Source: Flavobacterium anhuiense
GTDB lineage: Bacteria; Bacteroidota; Bacteroidia; Flavobacteriales; Flavobacteriaceae
Direction: 5' to 3'
NCBI RefSeq assembly: GCF_004151235.1
Contig: NZ_JUIV01000002.1
Location: 124,001-188,000 of the forward strand
Length of the DNA stretch: 64,000 bases
Shown here: piece after piece, positions 26,026-34,165 of the stretch
How the letters are laid out: each line of letters begins with the position of its first letter
Numbering within the stretch: position 1 is the first letter of the stretch
Notes under the pieces: generated by a model
Database searches by the model: none
Told to the model about the DNA's origin: nothing
What the model saw: the letters and a program-made list of their open reading frames with translations, nothing else
Translations under genes and position numbers: made by a program

Positions 26026-26145
26026 CACCTCGTTAAAACGAAGCACACACAACTAACTACATTCGAGACATTTATGCGCATTCCTCTTTGTTTAAAAAAT
26101 AAAGTCGAATAGTGTGAAAGTAGCGGAATAAAACAACAAATTACA

Positions 26146-27087
26146 ATGTCGCACCTAGAACCAGAAGCTAAAATTTTTGCTTGTTCACAAAGTGTTTATC
26201 TTGCAGAAAAAATTGCAAAAGATTACGGGATTCCGTTAGGAAAAGTAACGATGTCAACGTATAGTGACGGAGAATTTCAGCCGTCTTACGAAGAATCAAT
26301 TAGAGGTTTACGAGTATTTATCGTGTGTTCAACTTTCCCAAGTGCAGATAATCTGATGGAATTGTTGTTAATGATTGATGCGGCAAAACGCGCATCAGCA
26401 AGACATATTACAGCTGTTATGCCTTATTTTGGTTGGGCAAGACAAGACAGAAAAGACAAACCAAGAGTTCCAATTGGAGCTAAATTAGTAGCGAACCTAC
26501 TGACAGCTGCAGGAGCAACAAGAATCATGACAATGGATTTGCACGCAGACCAGATTCAAGGATTCTTCGAAAAACCGGTAGATCATTTATTTGCATCTAC
26601 AATCTTTTTACCATACGTAGAAAGTTTAAATTTAGAAAATCTAACAATTGCATCTCCAGATATGGGAGGTTCAAAAAGAGCATATGCTTACTCTAAGTTT
26701 TTAGAATCAGATGTAGTGATCTGTTACAAACAAAGAAAAGCAGCCAACGTTATCGATACTATGGAGCTAATTGGTGAAGTAAAAGGACGTAACGTAATCT
26801 TAGTAGACGACATGATCGATACAGGAGGAACTTTAGCGAAAGCGGCAGACCTAATGATCGAAAAAGGAGCGCTAAGCGTAAGAGCAATTTGTACACATGC
26901 TATTTTATCAGGCGGTGCGTACGAGAAAATTGAAAACTCAAAACTAACAGAATTAATCGTAACCGATTCTATTCCGTTAAAGAGAGAATCAAAGAAAATA
27001 AAAGTGGTAAGTTGCGCGCCTCTATTTGCTGAGGTAATGCAAATGGTTCACCACAACAATTCCATCAGTGGAAAATTTATAATGTAG
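26146..27087 (+). CDS. prs: Ribose-phosphate pyrophosphokinase
   Basis: 313 residues, standard length. It makes PRPP from ribose-5-phosphate and ATP for purine, pyrimidine, histidine and NAD synthesis. Seen: the flexible and metal loops in YFGWARQDRK and DLHADQIQGFF, the catalytic KRAYAYSKF segment, and the PRPP-binding motif ILVDDMIDTGGTLAKAA. It is followed 75 bp later by the L25 gene, a pairing common in bacteria. Confidence 0.97.
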   Translation: MSHLEPEAKIFACSQSVYLAEKIAKDYGIPLGKVTMSTYSDGEFQPSYEESIRGLRVFIVCSTFPSADNLMELLLMIDAAKRASARHITAVMPYFGWARQDRKDKPRVPIGAKLVANLLTAAGATRIMTMDLHADQIQGFFEKPVDHLFASTIFLPYVESLNLENLTIASPDMGGSKRAYAYSKFLESDVVICYKQRKAANVIDTMELIGEVKGRNVILVDDMIDTGGTLAKAADLMIEKGALSVRAICTHAILSGGAYEKIENSKLTELIVTDSIPLKRESKKIKVVSCAPLFAEVMQMVHHNNSISGKFIM

Positions 27088-27162
27088 TCATTGCGAGGAA
27101 CGAAGCAATCTCACTACATCAAAAATTAGAATATTTATATTAATAACTATATTTTTTTTACA

Positions 27163-27774
27163 ATGAAATCGATTACAATTAAAGGATCAGAAAGAGAAAG
27201 CGTGGGCAAAGTGTCAACTAAAGCCTTACGTAATGCTGGACAGGTACCTTGCGTTTTATACGGAGGAAACCAAGCAGTACATTTCTCAGCAGACGTTACT
27301 GCATTCAAAAACTTGGTTTACACTCCAAACGCTCACACAGTTGTGATCGAACTTGGAAAAGGAAAATCATTCAATGCAATTTTGCAAGATATCCAAGTTC
27401 ACCCAGTATCTGACAAAATTTTACACATTGACTTCTTCCAATTATTTGATGATAAAGAAATCACAATGGAAGTTCCTGTGAAAATCGTTGGTACATCTAA
27501 AGGTGTTCTTGCGGGAGGTGTTTTACGTTTAAACCAACGTAAATTAAAAGTTAAAGCTTTACCAGCAAATCTTCCTGATTTCGTTGAAGCTGACATCACT
27601 CCACTTGAAATGGGTAACAAATTATACGTTACTAAAGTTGGAAAACCAGAGTACAAAATTATGCACCCAGACAACACTGTAGTTTGTCAAGTGAGAATCT
27701 CTCGTGCTGCTATGAAAGCTGCTCAAGAGGCTGCAAAAGCTGCAAAAGCTCCTGCAAAAGGAAAGAAAAAATAA
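27163..27774 (+). CDS. rplY: 50S ribosomal protein L25/general stress protein Ctc
   Basis: 203 residues, the long CTC/TL5 form: an N-terminal L25 domain that binds 5S rRNA ([24 protein letters not shown]), then the beta-rich C-terminal domain ([36 protein letters not shown]) and an Ala/Lys-rich tail ([14 protein letters not shown]). Downstream of prs, with a strong terminator 22 bp after the stop. Confidence 0.96.
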   Translation: MKSITIKGSERESVGKVSTKALRNAGQVPCVLYGGNQAVHFSADVTAFKNLVYTPNAHTVVIELGKGKSFNAILQDIQVHPVSDKILHIDFFQLFDDKEITMEVPVKIVGTSKGVLAGGVLRLNQRKLKVKALPANLPDFVEADITPLEMGNKLYVTKVGKPEYKIMHPDNTVVCQVRISRAAMKAAQEAAKAAKAPAKGKKK

Positions 27775-27795
27775 TTTTTTTCAAAACTCAATACA

Positions 27796-27830
27796 AAAAG
27801 CCTCAATCTTTCGATTGGGGCTTTTTTTTG
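27796..27830 (+). terminator. Intrinsic terminator after rplY
   Basis: AAGCCTCAATC pairs with GATTGGGGCTT (one G-U pair) and is followed by eight T. Confidence 0.95.
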
Positions 27831-27872
27831 AGGTTCTGAGATGCTAAGGTTCTAAGTTTTTTACTGCGGAAG

Positions 27873-27933
27873 GGCTTCGACTCCGCTCAGCCTGACACGC
27901 TTAATATTTGTCAGGCTGAGCGGAGTCGAAGCC
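27873..27933. repeat. Inverted repeat of the GAGCGGAGTCGAAG family
   Basis: Perfect 25-bp arms (27873-27897 and 27909-27933; arm core GACTCCGCTCAGCCTGACA) with an 11-base loop. Same family as 9143-9214 and 10083-10152. Confidence 0.9.
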
Positions 27934-28271
27934 TTTTAAAAGCAATTATCTAATTACCACATTCTCTAATTTTCTAATTGTTTTTTTAGAAGCAGAAATC
28001 CCTCGTTTTCAGAAGACGTGACATTCCTGCCATCCGCTATATCTTTTCCCTGCTAAAGGAGCAGGAAAAAGGATGCCGCTTCTGTCAGGGCTAGCGAGAA
28101 AATATCTTTTTCATAAGATTTTAACAAGTCTTCTTTCAATGGTGCCTTTTCGAACTCTTTTAAAACTTCAGTTAATAGGGGATGCTTCAATTTTCTTAGC
28201 GACCTTTGCGCAAAACCTTCGCGAACTTTGCGGTTAAATCTCGACCAATAAGTAATTATCTAATTATCCAA
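27934..28271. repeat. Non-coding stretch made of degenerate intergenic repeats
   Basis: Includes a hairpin around 28040-28075 (CTTTTCCCTGCT with AGCAGGAAAAAG) and, at 28197-28237, GCGACCTTTGCGCAAAACC ... AACTTTGCGGTTAAA, the family also found at 56636-56960. No credible reading frame; the frame open upstream of pth crosses the promoter and is rejected. Confidence 0.6.
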
Positions 28272-28302
28272 TTGCCGCATTCTCTAATTAATCTTACTTT
28301 TG
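28272..28302 (+). promoter_or_regulatory. pth promoter
   Basis: TTG at 28272-28274, 20 bp, TACTTTTG at 28295-28302. The start point should fall near 28309, which excludes the upstream ATG at 28308 as a normal start and supports the ATG at 28371. Confidence 0.65.
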
Positions 28303-28370
28303 CAACCATGATAAAATGGATAACAAAAATGTTTTCATCAACATCAAAAGAAGAGAACAAACAAGACAAT

Positions 28371-28937
28371 ATGAAGAAATATTTAATCGTAGGATTAGGA
28401 AATATCGGAGCTGAATACGTAAACACCAGACACAATATCGGATTTAAAGTGCTTGATTTTTTCGCTAAAAAAGAAGCGCTTTCATTCGAAACCGTAAAAT
28501 TGGGCGCATTGGCTGAATATAAATTTAAAGGAAGAACTTTTTTTCTTTTAAAGCCAAACACTTACATGAATCTTAGTGGTAAAGCAGTAAAATACTGGAT
28601 GGATAAGGAAAATATTCCGTTAGAGAACATTCTGGTTATTACAGACGATTTAAACCTTTCATTTGGCACAATCCGCATCAAACCAAAAGGAAGCGATGGC
28701 GGCCACAACGGACTTAAAAATATCAATTTAGTTCTTAATACGCAAAACTATACCCGCTATAGATTTGGTATCAGTGACCAATTTAAAAAAGGACAGCAGG
28801 TAGATTATGTTTTAGGAGAATGGAATGCCGAAGAAGAAGCAAAATTGCCAGAGCGTTTAGAAACTTCTGCTGAAATTATAAAAACTTTCGGAACTGCTGG
28901 TTTAGAAAATACAATGACTACATTTAATGGAAAATAA
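28371..28937 (+). CDS. pth: Aminoacyl-tRNA (peptidyl-tRNA) hydrolase
   Basis: 188 residues from the ATG at 28371 (MKKYLIVGLGNIGAEYVNTR), the family's usual length. An ATG at 28308 would add 21 poorly conserved residues but lies at the predicted transcription start. It frees tRNA from stalled peptidyl-tRNA. Seen: GLGNIG, catalytic His in NTRHNIGF, KPNTYMNLSG, the catalytic Asp in ITDDLNLSFG and the KGSDGGHNGLKNI loop. Single-gene unit; sod follows with its own leader. Confidence 0.95.
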   Translation: MKKYLIVGLGNIGAEYVNTRHNIGFKVLDFFAKKEALSFETVKLGALAEYKFKGRTFFLLKPNTYMNLSGKAVKYWMDKENIPLENILVITDDLNLSFGTIRIKPKGSDGGHNGLKNINLVLNTQNYTRYRFGISDQFKKGQQVDYVLGEWNAEEEAKLPERLETSAEIIKTFGTAGLENTMTTFNGK

Positions 28938-29076
28938 AGATTTTCAGGTGTTTATATTCTAAAAATGTAAATTATCAGTGAATTTAATTCAATTATAACG
29001 AAATAGTATTTTCAATTCCAAAGTTAAATGTCTAAATTTGGAATAAATTATTATAAACCATAAAAATCCTAATACC

Positions 29077-29688
29077 ATGGCTTTTGAATTACCACAATTA
29101 CCTTATGCATACGATGCATTAGAACCACATATTGATGCACGTACAATGGAAATCCATCATACAAAGCACCACAACGCATATACTACAAATCTTAACGCAG
29201 CTATTGCTGGAACAGATTTAGAGGGAAAAACTATCGAAAATATTCTAATCAACTTAGACAAATCTAACGCTGCAGTTCGTAACAATGGTGGAGGTTTCTA
29301 CAACCACAATTTATTCTGGACTGTAATGTCTCCAAACGGAGGAGGTTTGCCAACAGGCGATTTATTAGCTGCAATTGAGTCTTCTTTTGGATCATTTGAA
29401 GAATTTAAAGCAAAATTTGCTAAAGCTGGAGCAACACAATTCGGTTCTGGATGGGCTTGGCTAACAGTTCAAAAAGGTGGAAAATTAGAAGTTGTAGGTA
29501 CTCCAAATCAAGATAATCCATTAATGCCAGAAGTTGCTGGTAACGGTGGAACTCCAATCTTAGGAATGGATGTTTGGGAGCACGCTTACTACTTAAACTA
29601 CCAAAATAGAAGACCAGATTATATTGAAGCTTTCTTCAATGTAATCAACTGGACAGAAGTTGCTAGAAGATTTGCTTTAGAGAAATAA
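29077..29688 (+). CDS. sod: Superoxide dismutase, Fe/Mn family
   Basis: 203 residues, no signal peptide, cytoplasmic. Metal ligands: His27 in EIHHTKHH, His in [11 protein letters not shown], and Asp and His in [13 protein letters not shown]. The combination GGFYNH and PNQDNPLMP resembles manganese-type enzymes more than the iron type, so Mn or cambialistic use is likely; metal choice cannot be proven from sequence. TAAATTTG at 29033-29040 is a probable -7 element. A terminator follows the gene. Confidence 0.96.
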   Translation: MAFELPQLPYAYDALEPHIDARTMEIHHTKHHNAYTTNLNAAIAGTDLEGKTIENILINLDKSNAAVRNNGGGFYNHNLFWTVMSPNGGGLPTGDLLAAIESSFGSFEEFKAKFAKAGATQFGSGWAWLTVQKGGKLEVVGTPNQDNPLMPEVAGNGGTPILGMDVWEHAYYLNYQNRRPDYIEAFFNVINWTEVARRFALEK

Positions 29689-29692
29689 GAAA

Positions 29693-29787
29693 ATAGAGCA
29701 TAGAATACAGAAAAAAGACGAGCACCAAATGTTCGTCTTTTTTTTTGTGCTCAATTTTTGGTCTTTATTCTGTATTCTATGCTCTAT
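29693..29787. repeat. 18-bp inverted repeat framing the sod terminator
   Basis: ATAGAGCATAGAATACAG at 29693-29710 and its exact complement at 29770-29787 surround the sod terminator hairpin, so the transcript end could fold into a long nested stem. Confidence 0.8.
29711..29746 (+). terminator. Intrinsic terminator after sod
   Basis: AAAAAAGACGA and TCGTCTTTTTT, loop of 11 bases, followed by more T. Confidence 0.92.
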
Positions 29788-29813
29788 ATTCTATGTTCTA
29801 AAAAAAAGAAAAT

Positions 29814-29883
29814 AAAAAAGGCGGAATTTCTTCCACCTTTTTTGCCCCAAATCTACCATAAACTAACCTACTAATGTTATGGT
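29814..29883 (-). ncRNA. Putative small RNA gene, tandem copy 3 of 3 (in transcription direction)
   Basis: Minus-strand unit of about 70 nt. It begins ACCATAA, loops through CATTAGTAGGTTAGT and closes with TTATGGT. A linker AGATTTGGGGCAAAAAA leads to GGTGGAA-GAAA-TTCCGCC and a T run (an intrinsic terminator). TAAATTTA at 29888-29895 stands where the -7 box stands in the strongest copy. The whole unit recurs at 29996-30065 and 30179-30249. Transcription is inferred. Confidence 0.6.
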
Positions 29884-29995
29884 CCAGTAAATTTATGGCA
29901 GGAATTTTTATAAAGGAAAAATTTCAGATGAAAAGCAATTATATTCGATAAAATACAGTTAACTAATTGTTTTACAGTAAATTACAATATTACAT

Positions 29996-30065
29996 AAAAA
30001 AGGCGGAAGTTACTCCGCCTTTTTTGCCCCAAATCTACCATAAACTAACCTACTAATGTTATGGT
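29996..30065 (-). ncRNA. Putative small RNA gene, tandem copy 2 of 3
   Basis: Same plan as the copy at 29814: hairpin ACCATAA...TTATGGT, linker, terminator GGCGGAG-TAAC-TTCCGCC and T run. The terminator loop and stem differ from the other copies (loop TAAC instead of GAAA), while the linker AGATTTGGGGCAAAAAA is unchanged. TACATTTA (30070-30077) is the -7-like element. Confidence 0.6.
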
Positions 30066-30178
30066 TCAGTAAATGTATGGCAGTTATTTTTGTAACGGAA
30101 AAATTTTAGATGAAAGGTAAGTATATCCGATGAAGAGATATAATTGGCTGTTTATAAATAGTTTGAGTTTATTTCAAT

Positions 30179-30249
30179 AAAAAAGGTGGAATTTCTTCCA
30201 CCCTTTTTGCCCCAAATCTACCATAAACTTAACCTACTAATGTTATGGT
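30179..30249 (-). ncRNA. Putative small RNA gene, tandem copy 1 of 3, with the best promoter
   Basis: 71 nt on the minus strand. Promoter: TTG (plus-strand CAA at 30282-30284), 20 bp, TACTTTTG (30254-30261), then ACCATAA about 5 bp later. The body is the same two-hairpin form, with terminator GGTGGAA-GAAA-TTCCACC and a T run. It starts 101 bp past the purF stop on the same strand. No other terminator lies between, so it may also end the purF transcript. Confidence 0.65.
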
Positions 30250-30349
30250 ATCTCAAAAGTATTGTAGCTTTTCAATTTTACCAAAGAAACAGGATGAACG
30301 GCAAAAAAAACCGATGAAATGCACAATTTAACCTTTTGTTAGTATTTTA

Positions 30350-32248
30350 TTAATAAGCTCGAGCGTCTTTTCCTTCATAAAAATTCATGAAAGCACGATT
30401 TACAACTCTATTTCCACCAGGAGTTGGGTAATCTCCGGTAAAGTACCAATCACCTAAATTTTTAGGACATGCTTTGTGTAAATCTTCTACTGTTTGGAAG
30501 ATGATTTTTACTTCAGCATTGATTTCTGGTGAGCTTAACATTTCTGCAATTTTATCTGAGATTTCTTCGTCACTGAATTGATCGTAGATTGCTGTAACAT
30601 AATTAACAACGTCTTTGTCTGCGAAATTTTCTTGAGCTTTACATTTAGCATAAACTTCGTCTACAATATGGTATAAGTTTCTTTCTTTTAATAAAGCAAG
30701 CGCTGCTCTAAAAGCAACTAAACCTTCTAGCTTTGCCATATCGATTCCGTAACAATCAGGGTAACGGATTTGTGGAGCAGATGAAACGATTACAATACGT
30801 TTTGGTTTTAAACGATCCATCATTTTAATGATGCTCATTTTCAATGTAGTACCACGAACGATACTATCGTCTATAATTACCAAGTTATCCTCTGGTTTGA
30901 TTACACCGTAAGTAACATCGTAGACGTGAGCCACTAAATCGTCACGGCTGCTGTCTTCAGTAATAAAAGTTCTAAGTTTAGCATCTTTAATAGCTACTTT
31001 CTCTGTACGTATTTTTACAGATAAAAGCTCCTGAAGTGTTTCTGCAGTTAATGTATTTCTATTTTCTAGAATATAATTGTTTTTTCTCTGATTTAAGAAA
31101 TCCTGAGCAGCTTCAACTAAACCATAGAATGATGTTTCGGCTGTATTCGGAATATAAGAGAAAACAGTGTTGTCTGTGTCGCTATCAATTGCTTTAAGAA
31201 CAGCAGGTAAAATAAATTTTCCTAAATTTTTACGTTCTTGATAAATTTCAGCATCACTTCCTCTTGAAAAATAGATTCTTTCGAAAGAACAAGCTTTTAA
31301 AGTAGTTGGTTCCAAGATTTGGTTCATGGTAACATTACCATTTTTCTTGATAATTAATGCATTTCCTGGATTGATTTCCTGAACACTTTCAAAAGGAACA
31401 TTGAATACAGTTTGAATAACTGGTCTTTCAGAAGCTACCACAACAACTTCGTCATCTTGGTAATAATAAGCTGGACGAATTCCGGCTGGATCTCTAAAAA
31501 CAAATGCATCACCGTGGCCTAATAAACCAGCCATAGCATAACCTCCGTCTAAATTTTTAGCTGAACGAGCTAATATTTTAGCAATATCCAAGCGTTCCGC
31601 AATTACTGGAGAAGCTTCTCTTTTTGAATAGCCTTCAGCTTTACAATCTTGGTATAGTTGCATTACTTCTTTGTCTAAGAAGTGACCGATTTTTTCCATT
31701 ACTGTAACAGTATCAGCCATTTCTTTTGGGTGTTGCCCTAATTCAACCAAGTTTTCGAAAAGTTCTTTAACATTTGTCATGTTAAAGTTTCCTGCCAAAA
31801 TCAGGTTACGGTGCATCCAGTTGCTTTGACGCAGGAATGGGTGAACGCTTTCGATGCTGTTTTTTCCAAAAGTTCCGTAACGAACGTGACCTAAAAACAA
31901 TTCTCCAACATAAGGAATATTTGCTTTTAGCTCTTTCATGTTGTCTCCCAATTCTGGATGTGCTTTTAACTCCTCGCTGATTCTTTCATTGATTTGTTTA
32001 AAAACATCTTGTATGGGTTGTGCGTGATTAGAGCGAACTCTACTGATGTAGCGCTGCCCTGGATCAACATCAAATTTAATGCTCGCAAAACCAGCACCGT
32101 CTTGTCCGCGGTTGTGCTGTTTTTCCATCATTAAATACATCTTCTGGATTCCGTAGAAAGCAGTTCCGTATTTTTCTTTATAATATTCAAGCGGTTTAAG
32201 TAGTCTAACTAAAGCTATCCCACATTCGTGTTTTAAAGCGTCGCTCAT
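30350..32248 (-). CDS. purF: Amidophosphoribosyltransferase (PurF-type), long form
   Basis: 632 residues, about 130 longer than the E. coli enzyme. First committed step of purine synthesis (PRPP plus glutamine to phosphoribosylamine). The N-terminal glutaminase domain begins after a short propeptide: MSDALKHE, then Cys9 (HECGIALVR), the nucleophile after cleavage. NRGQDGAGFAS and FLGHVRYGTFG follow. The phosphoribosyltransferase domain carries IYFSRGSDAEIYQERKNLG and the PRPP loop VIIDDSIVRGTTL. The C-terminal extension (from about residue 500) is Glu-rich and helical. I see no defect in either active site. The PfkB kinase gene lies upstream on the same strand. Confidence 0.93.
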   Translation of the reverse strand: MSDALKHECGIALVRLLKPLEYYKEKYGTAFYGIQKMYLMMEKQHNRGQDGAGFASIKFDVDPGQRYISRVRSNHAQPIQDVFKQINERISEELKAHPELGDNMKELKANIPYVGELFLGHVRYGTFGKNSIESVHPFLRQSNWMHRNLILAGNFNMTNVKELFENLVELGQHPKEMADTVTVMEKIGHFLDKEVMQLYQDCKAEGYSKREASPVIAERLDIAKILARSAKNLDGGYAMAGLLGHGDAFVFRDPAGIRPAYYYQDDEVVVVASERPVIQTVFNVPFESVQEINPGNALIIKKNGNVTMNQILEPTTLKACSFERIYFSRGSDAEIYQERKNLGKFILPAVLKAIDSDTDNTVFSYIPNTAETSFYGLVEAAQDFLNQRKNNYILENRNTLTAETLQELLSVKIRTEKVAIKDAKLRTFITEDSSRDDLVAHVYDVTYGVIKPEDNLVIIDDSIVRGTTLKMSIIKMMDRLKPKRIVIVSSAPQIRYPDCYGIDMAKLEGLVAFRAALALLKERNLYHIVDEVYAKCKAQENFADKDVVNYVTAIYDQFSDEEISDKIAEMLSSPEINAEVKIIFQTVEDLHKACPKNLGDWYFTGDYPTPGGNRVVNRAFMNFYEGKDARAY

Positions 32249-32294
32249 TGTTTTTTGTTATTTGTGTGTTGTTGTAAGTTGTGTGTGTTCGTAA

Positions 32295-32320
32295 TAAAAA
32301 AGCCCCGTTTTATCGAGGCT
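32295..32320 (-). terminator. Intrinsic terminator after the PfkB-family kinase
   Basis: Minus strand AGCCTCG-ATAAAA-CGGGGCT (one G-U pair) followed by TTTTTT. It lies between the kinase stop (32329) and the purF start (32248), so the two are separate units. Confidence 0.85.
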
Positions 32321-32328
32321 CTTAGGCA

Positions 32329-33252
32329 TTATATTTCTATGTCAAACTGAGTTAACGACTTAAATTGCTGTAATCGAATCGCTACCTCGGCTTTGCTTAA
32401 TGATTCCATTCTTTCAGTTCCAAATTTCTCTACGCAGAACGAAGCTAAATTTGAACCGTAAATAATTGCATTCTTCATGTTGTTAAACGAAATGTTTTCG
32501 CTTTGCGCAATAAATCCAGAGAAACCACCTGCGAAAGTGTCTCCAGCTCCTGTTGGATCAAAAACATCTTCTAATGGTAAAGCTGGTGCAAAGAATACTT
32601 CTCTATTGTGGAATAAAAGTGCTCCGTGTTCTCCTTTTTTGATCACCACATATTTTGGTCCCATATCTTGGATTTTAGCAGCTGCTTTTACTAATGAATA
32701 TTCACCAGAAAGTTGTCTCGCTTCTTCGTCATTGATTGTAATAACATCTACACGTTTGATAACGTCTAATAATTCTGGAAGAGCGCAGTCCATCCAAAAG
32801 TTCATAGTGTCTAAAACTACTAATTTTGGTTTTTTCTCCATTTGGTCTAAAACACTGCTTTGTACTAATGGGTGTAAGTTTCCTAACATCACAACATCAG
32901 CATCTTTGTAGTTTTGAGGAACTTTTGGCTGAAAATCAGCTAAAACGTTCAACTCTGTTACAAGAGTGTCTCTAGAATTTAAATCGTTGTGGTATAAACC
33001 GCTCCAGAAAAAAGTCTTTCCTTCTTTTACAATTTCGATACCAGAGATATCAATATTTTTTGAAGTTAAAAGATCTAAATGTTCTTGAGGGAAATCGTCG
33101 CCAACTACAGAAACAATGGCCGATTGCAAGTTAAAAAATGACGCTGATAATCCGATGTAGGTTGCAGCACCACCTAATATTTTATCTGTTTTTCCAAAAG
33201 GAGTTTCAATCGCGTCGAAAGCAACTGTTCCAACAATCAATAGTTTATTCAT
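32329..33252 (-). CDS. PfkB family carbohydrate/nucleoside kinase
   Basis: 307 residues, ribokinase fold. PfkB signature 1 region LGGAATYIGLSASFF near residue 27. Signature 2 is DPTGAGDTFAGGFSGF near residue 235, with the catalytic Asp in GAGD. KYVVIKKGEHGALLF precedes it. The substrate (ribose, adenosine or fructose-type) cannot be read from the sequence. Its position upstream of purF hints at nucleoside or ribose salvage, but a terminator separates them. Confidence 0.88.
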   Translation of the reverse strand: MNKLLIVGTVAFDAIETPFGKTDKILGGAATYIGLSASFFNLQSAIVSVVGDDFPQEHLDLLTSKNIDISGIEIVKEGKTFFWSGLYHNDLNSRDTLVTELNVLADFQPKVPQNYKDADVVMLGNLHPLVQSSVLDQMEKKPKLVVLDTMNFWMDCALPELLDVIKRVDVITINDEEARQLSGEYSLVKAAAKIQDMGPKYVVIKKGEHGALLFHNREVFFAPALPLEDVFDPTGAGDTFAGGFSGFIAQSENISFNNMKNAIIYGSNLASFCVEKFGTERMESLSKAEVAIRLQQFKSLTQFDIEI

Positions 33253-33473
33253 TTTATGAATTTCGAATTAGGGTGCAAAGATACTTCATAAGTTACAATC
33301 TTGCAACGGTTTAGGTTCTCAAAATTTTCTTAAAAAAATGACAACGATTTCGGAGTAAAACTATTGTAAATGAATGGGTTAAAATTGATTTTTAGTAGTG
33401 ATTATAATAGGTTTTTTGAATTTAAGATGCAAGTTTTTTGAAAATAATTGCGAATAATTTACAAGTTATATTT

Positions 33474-33815
33474 CTATCTTATTTTTTTAAATGAGGAAGA
33501 TTTTCGTTTTCCACTTAAAACGCCAAGAATTGTAATGTGATAATTTTTAACTTTAAATACAATTAACCAAGTTTTATAAGTTGCTTCTCTGTAAATTTTG
33601 GATTTTGTTGGAAGATTTTCACATTCAGAATAAATTAAGGGATTCTCAATAATTTTATTCATTGTTTTGTTTATTCCATTACCAATTTTAATAGCATTTA
33701 AAGGTTGGTGCTTTTCGAAAGCGATATAATCGACAATCTCTTCTAAGTTTTGGAAATAATTCTCGGAAATATCTAACGTATATTGTTTTGTATCTTCTGT
33801 TTTTTTTCTTCCCAT
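33474..33815 (-). CDS. ParE/RelE-superfamily toxin-like protein
   Basis: 113 residues. The segment YTLDISENYFQNLEEIVDYIAFEKHQPLNAIKIGNGIN, read here in two parts around IVDY, is the N-terminal helix pair of ParE toxins. KIYREATYKTWLIVFKVKNYHITILGVLSGKRK is the C-terminal beta-sheet with the typical Y..W..V pattern and terminal basic residues. The first dozen residues (MGRKKTEDTKQ) lie over the end of the upstream antitoxin gene, a 43-base overlap. ParE toxins target gyrase and RelE toxins cleave mRNA; which applies is unknown. Confidence 0.72.
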   Translation of the reverse strand: MGRKKTEDTKQYTLDISENYFQNLEEIVDYIAFEKHQPLNAIKIGNGINKTMNKIIENPLIYSECENLPTKSKIYREATYKTWLIVFKVKNYHITILGVLSGKRKSSSFKKIR

Positions 33816-34027
33816 TTCTCATTAAACTTTTCTAAAGACATTGTTTTGGATTTTTCAGCATTTTCAATCCACTTAACAAAGTCTTCTTTGGACAAATTAC
33901 TTTCAATTTGATCAACTTCATTTTCGAAATCAATCGATACTTTCAATGATTTTCCAACATAGTTTTTTGGAATTTCAAATGAAAGATTGACAATTTTGTC
34001 CTTAGGAGTAATGGTTTTTTGTATCAT
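33773..34027 (-). CDS. Putative antitoxin paired with the ParE/RelE-like toxin
   Basis: 84 residues, rich in Lys and Glu. The N-terminal half is beta-like (TITPKDKIVNLSFEIPKNYVGKSLKVSIDFE) and the C-terminal half helical and charged (NLSKEDFVKWIENAEKSKTMSLEKFNEKWEEKKQ), as in antitoxins whose C-terminus wraps the toxin. It precedes the toxin gene and overlaps it by 43 bases, a common antitoxin-first layout. No named DNA-binding motif is recognised. Confidence 0.65.
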   Translation of the reverse strand: MIQKTITPKDKIVNLSFEIPKNYVGKSLKVSIDFENEVDQIESNLSKEDFVKWIENAEKSKTMSLEKFNEKWEEKKQKIQNNIR

Positions 34028-34165
34028 TTTTCAATCATTTAATGAACCTTACAAAAATACGATAAATAAATTCATCATCAGTGATATAAGTTTTTTTAAC
34101 AATTTTACAAGAAGCACTTCTTGCAAATAATTTTCTAGAAATCTCAATATATGTTGTAGTTAATG

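Noticed and set aside
29814..30250. CRISPR-like array from the three evenly spaced repeats
   Set aside because: Repeats are 70 bp with 110-bp gaps, each containing a terminator, and no cas genes are nearby.
30350..32248. purF fusion or read-through because of its 632-residue length
   Set aside because: Both domains are in order with intact motifs and no junction; the long form appears to be normal for this group.
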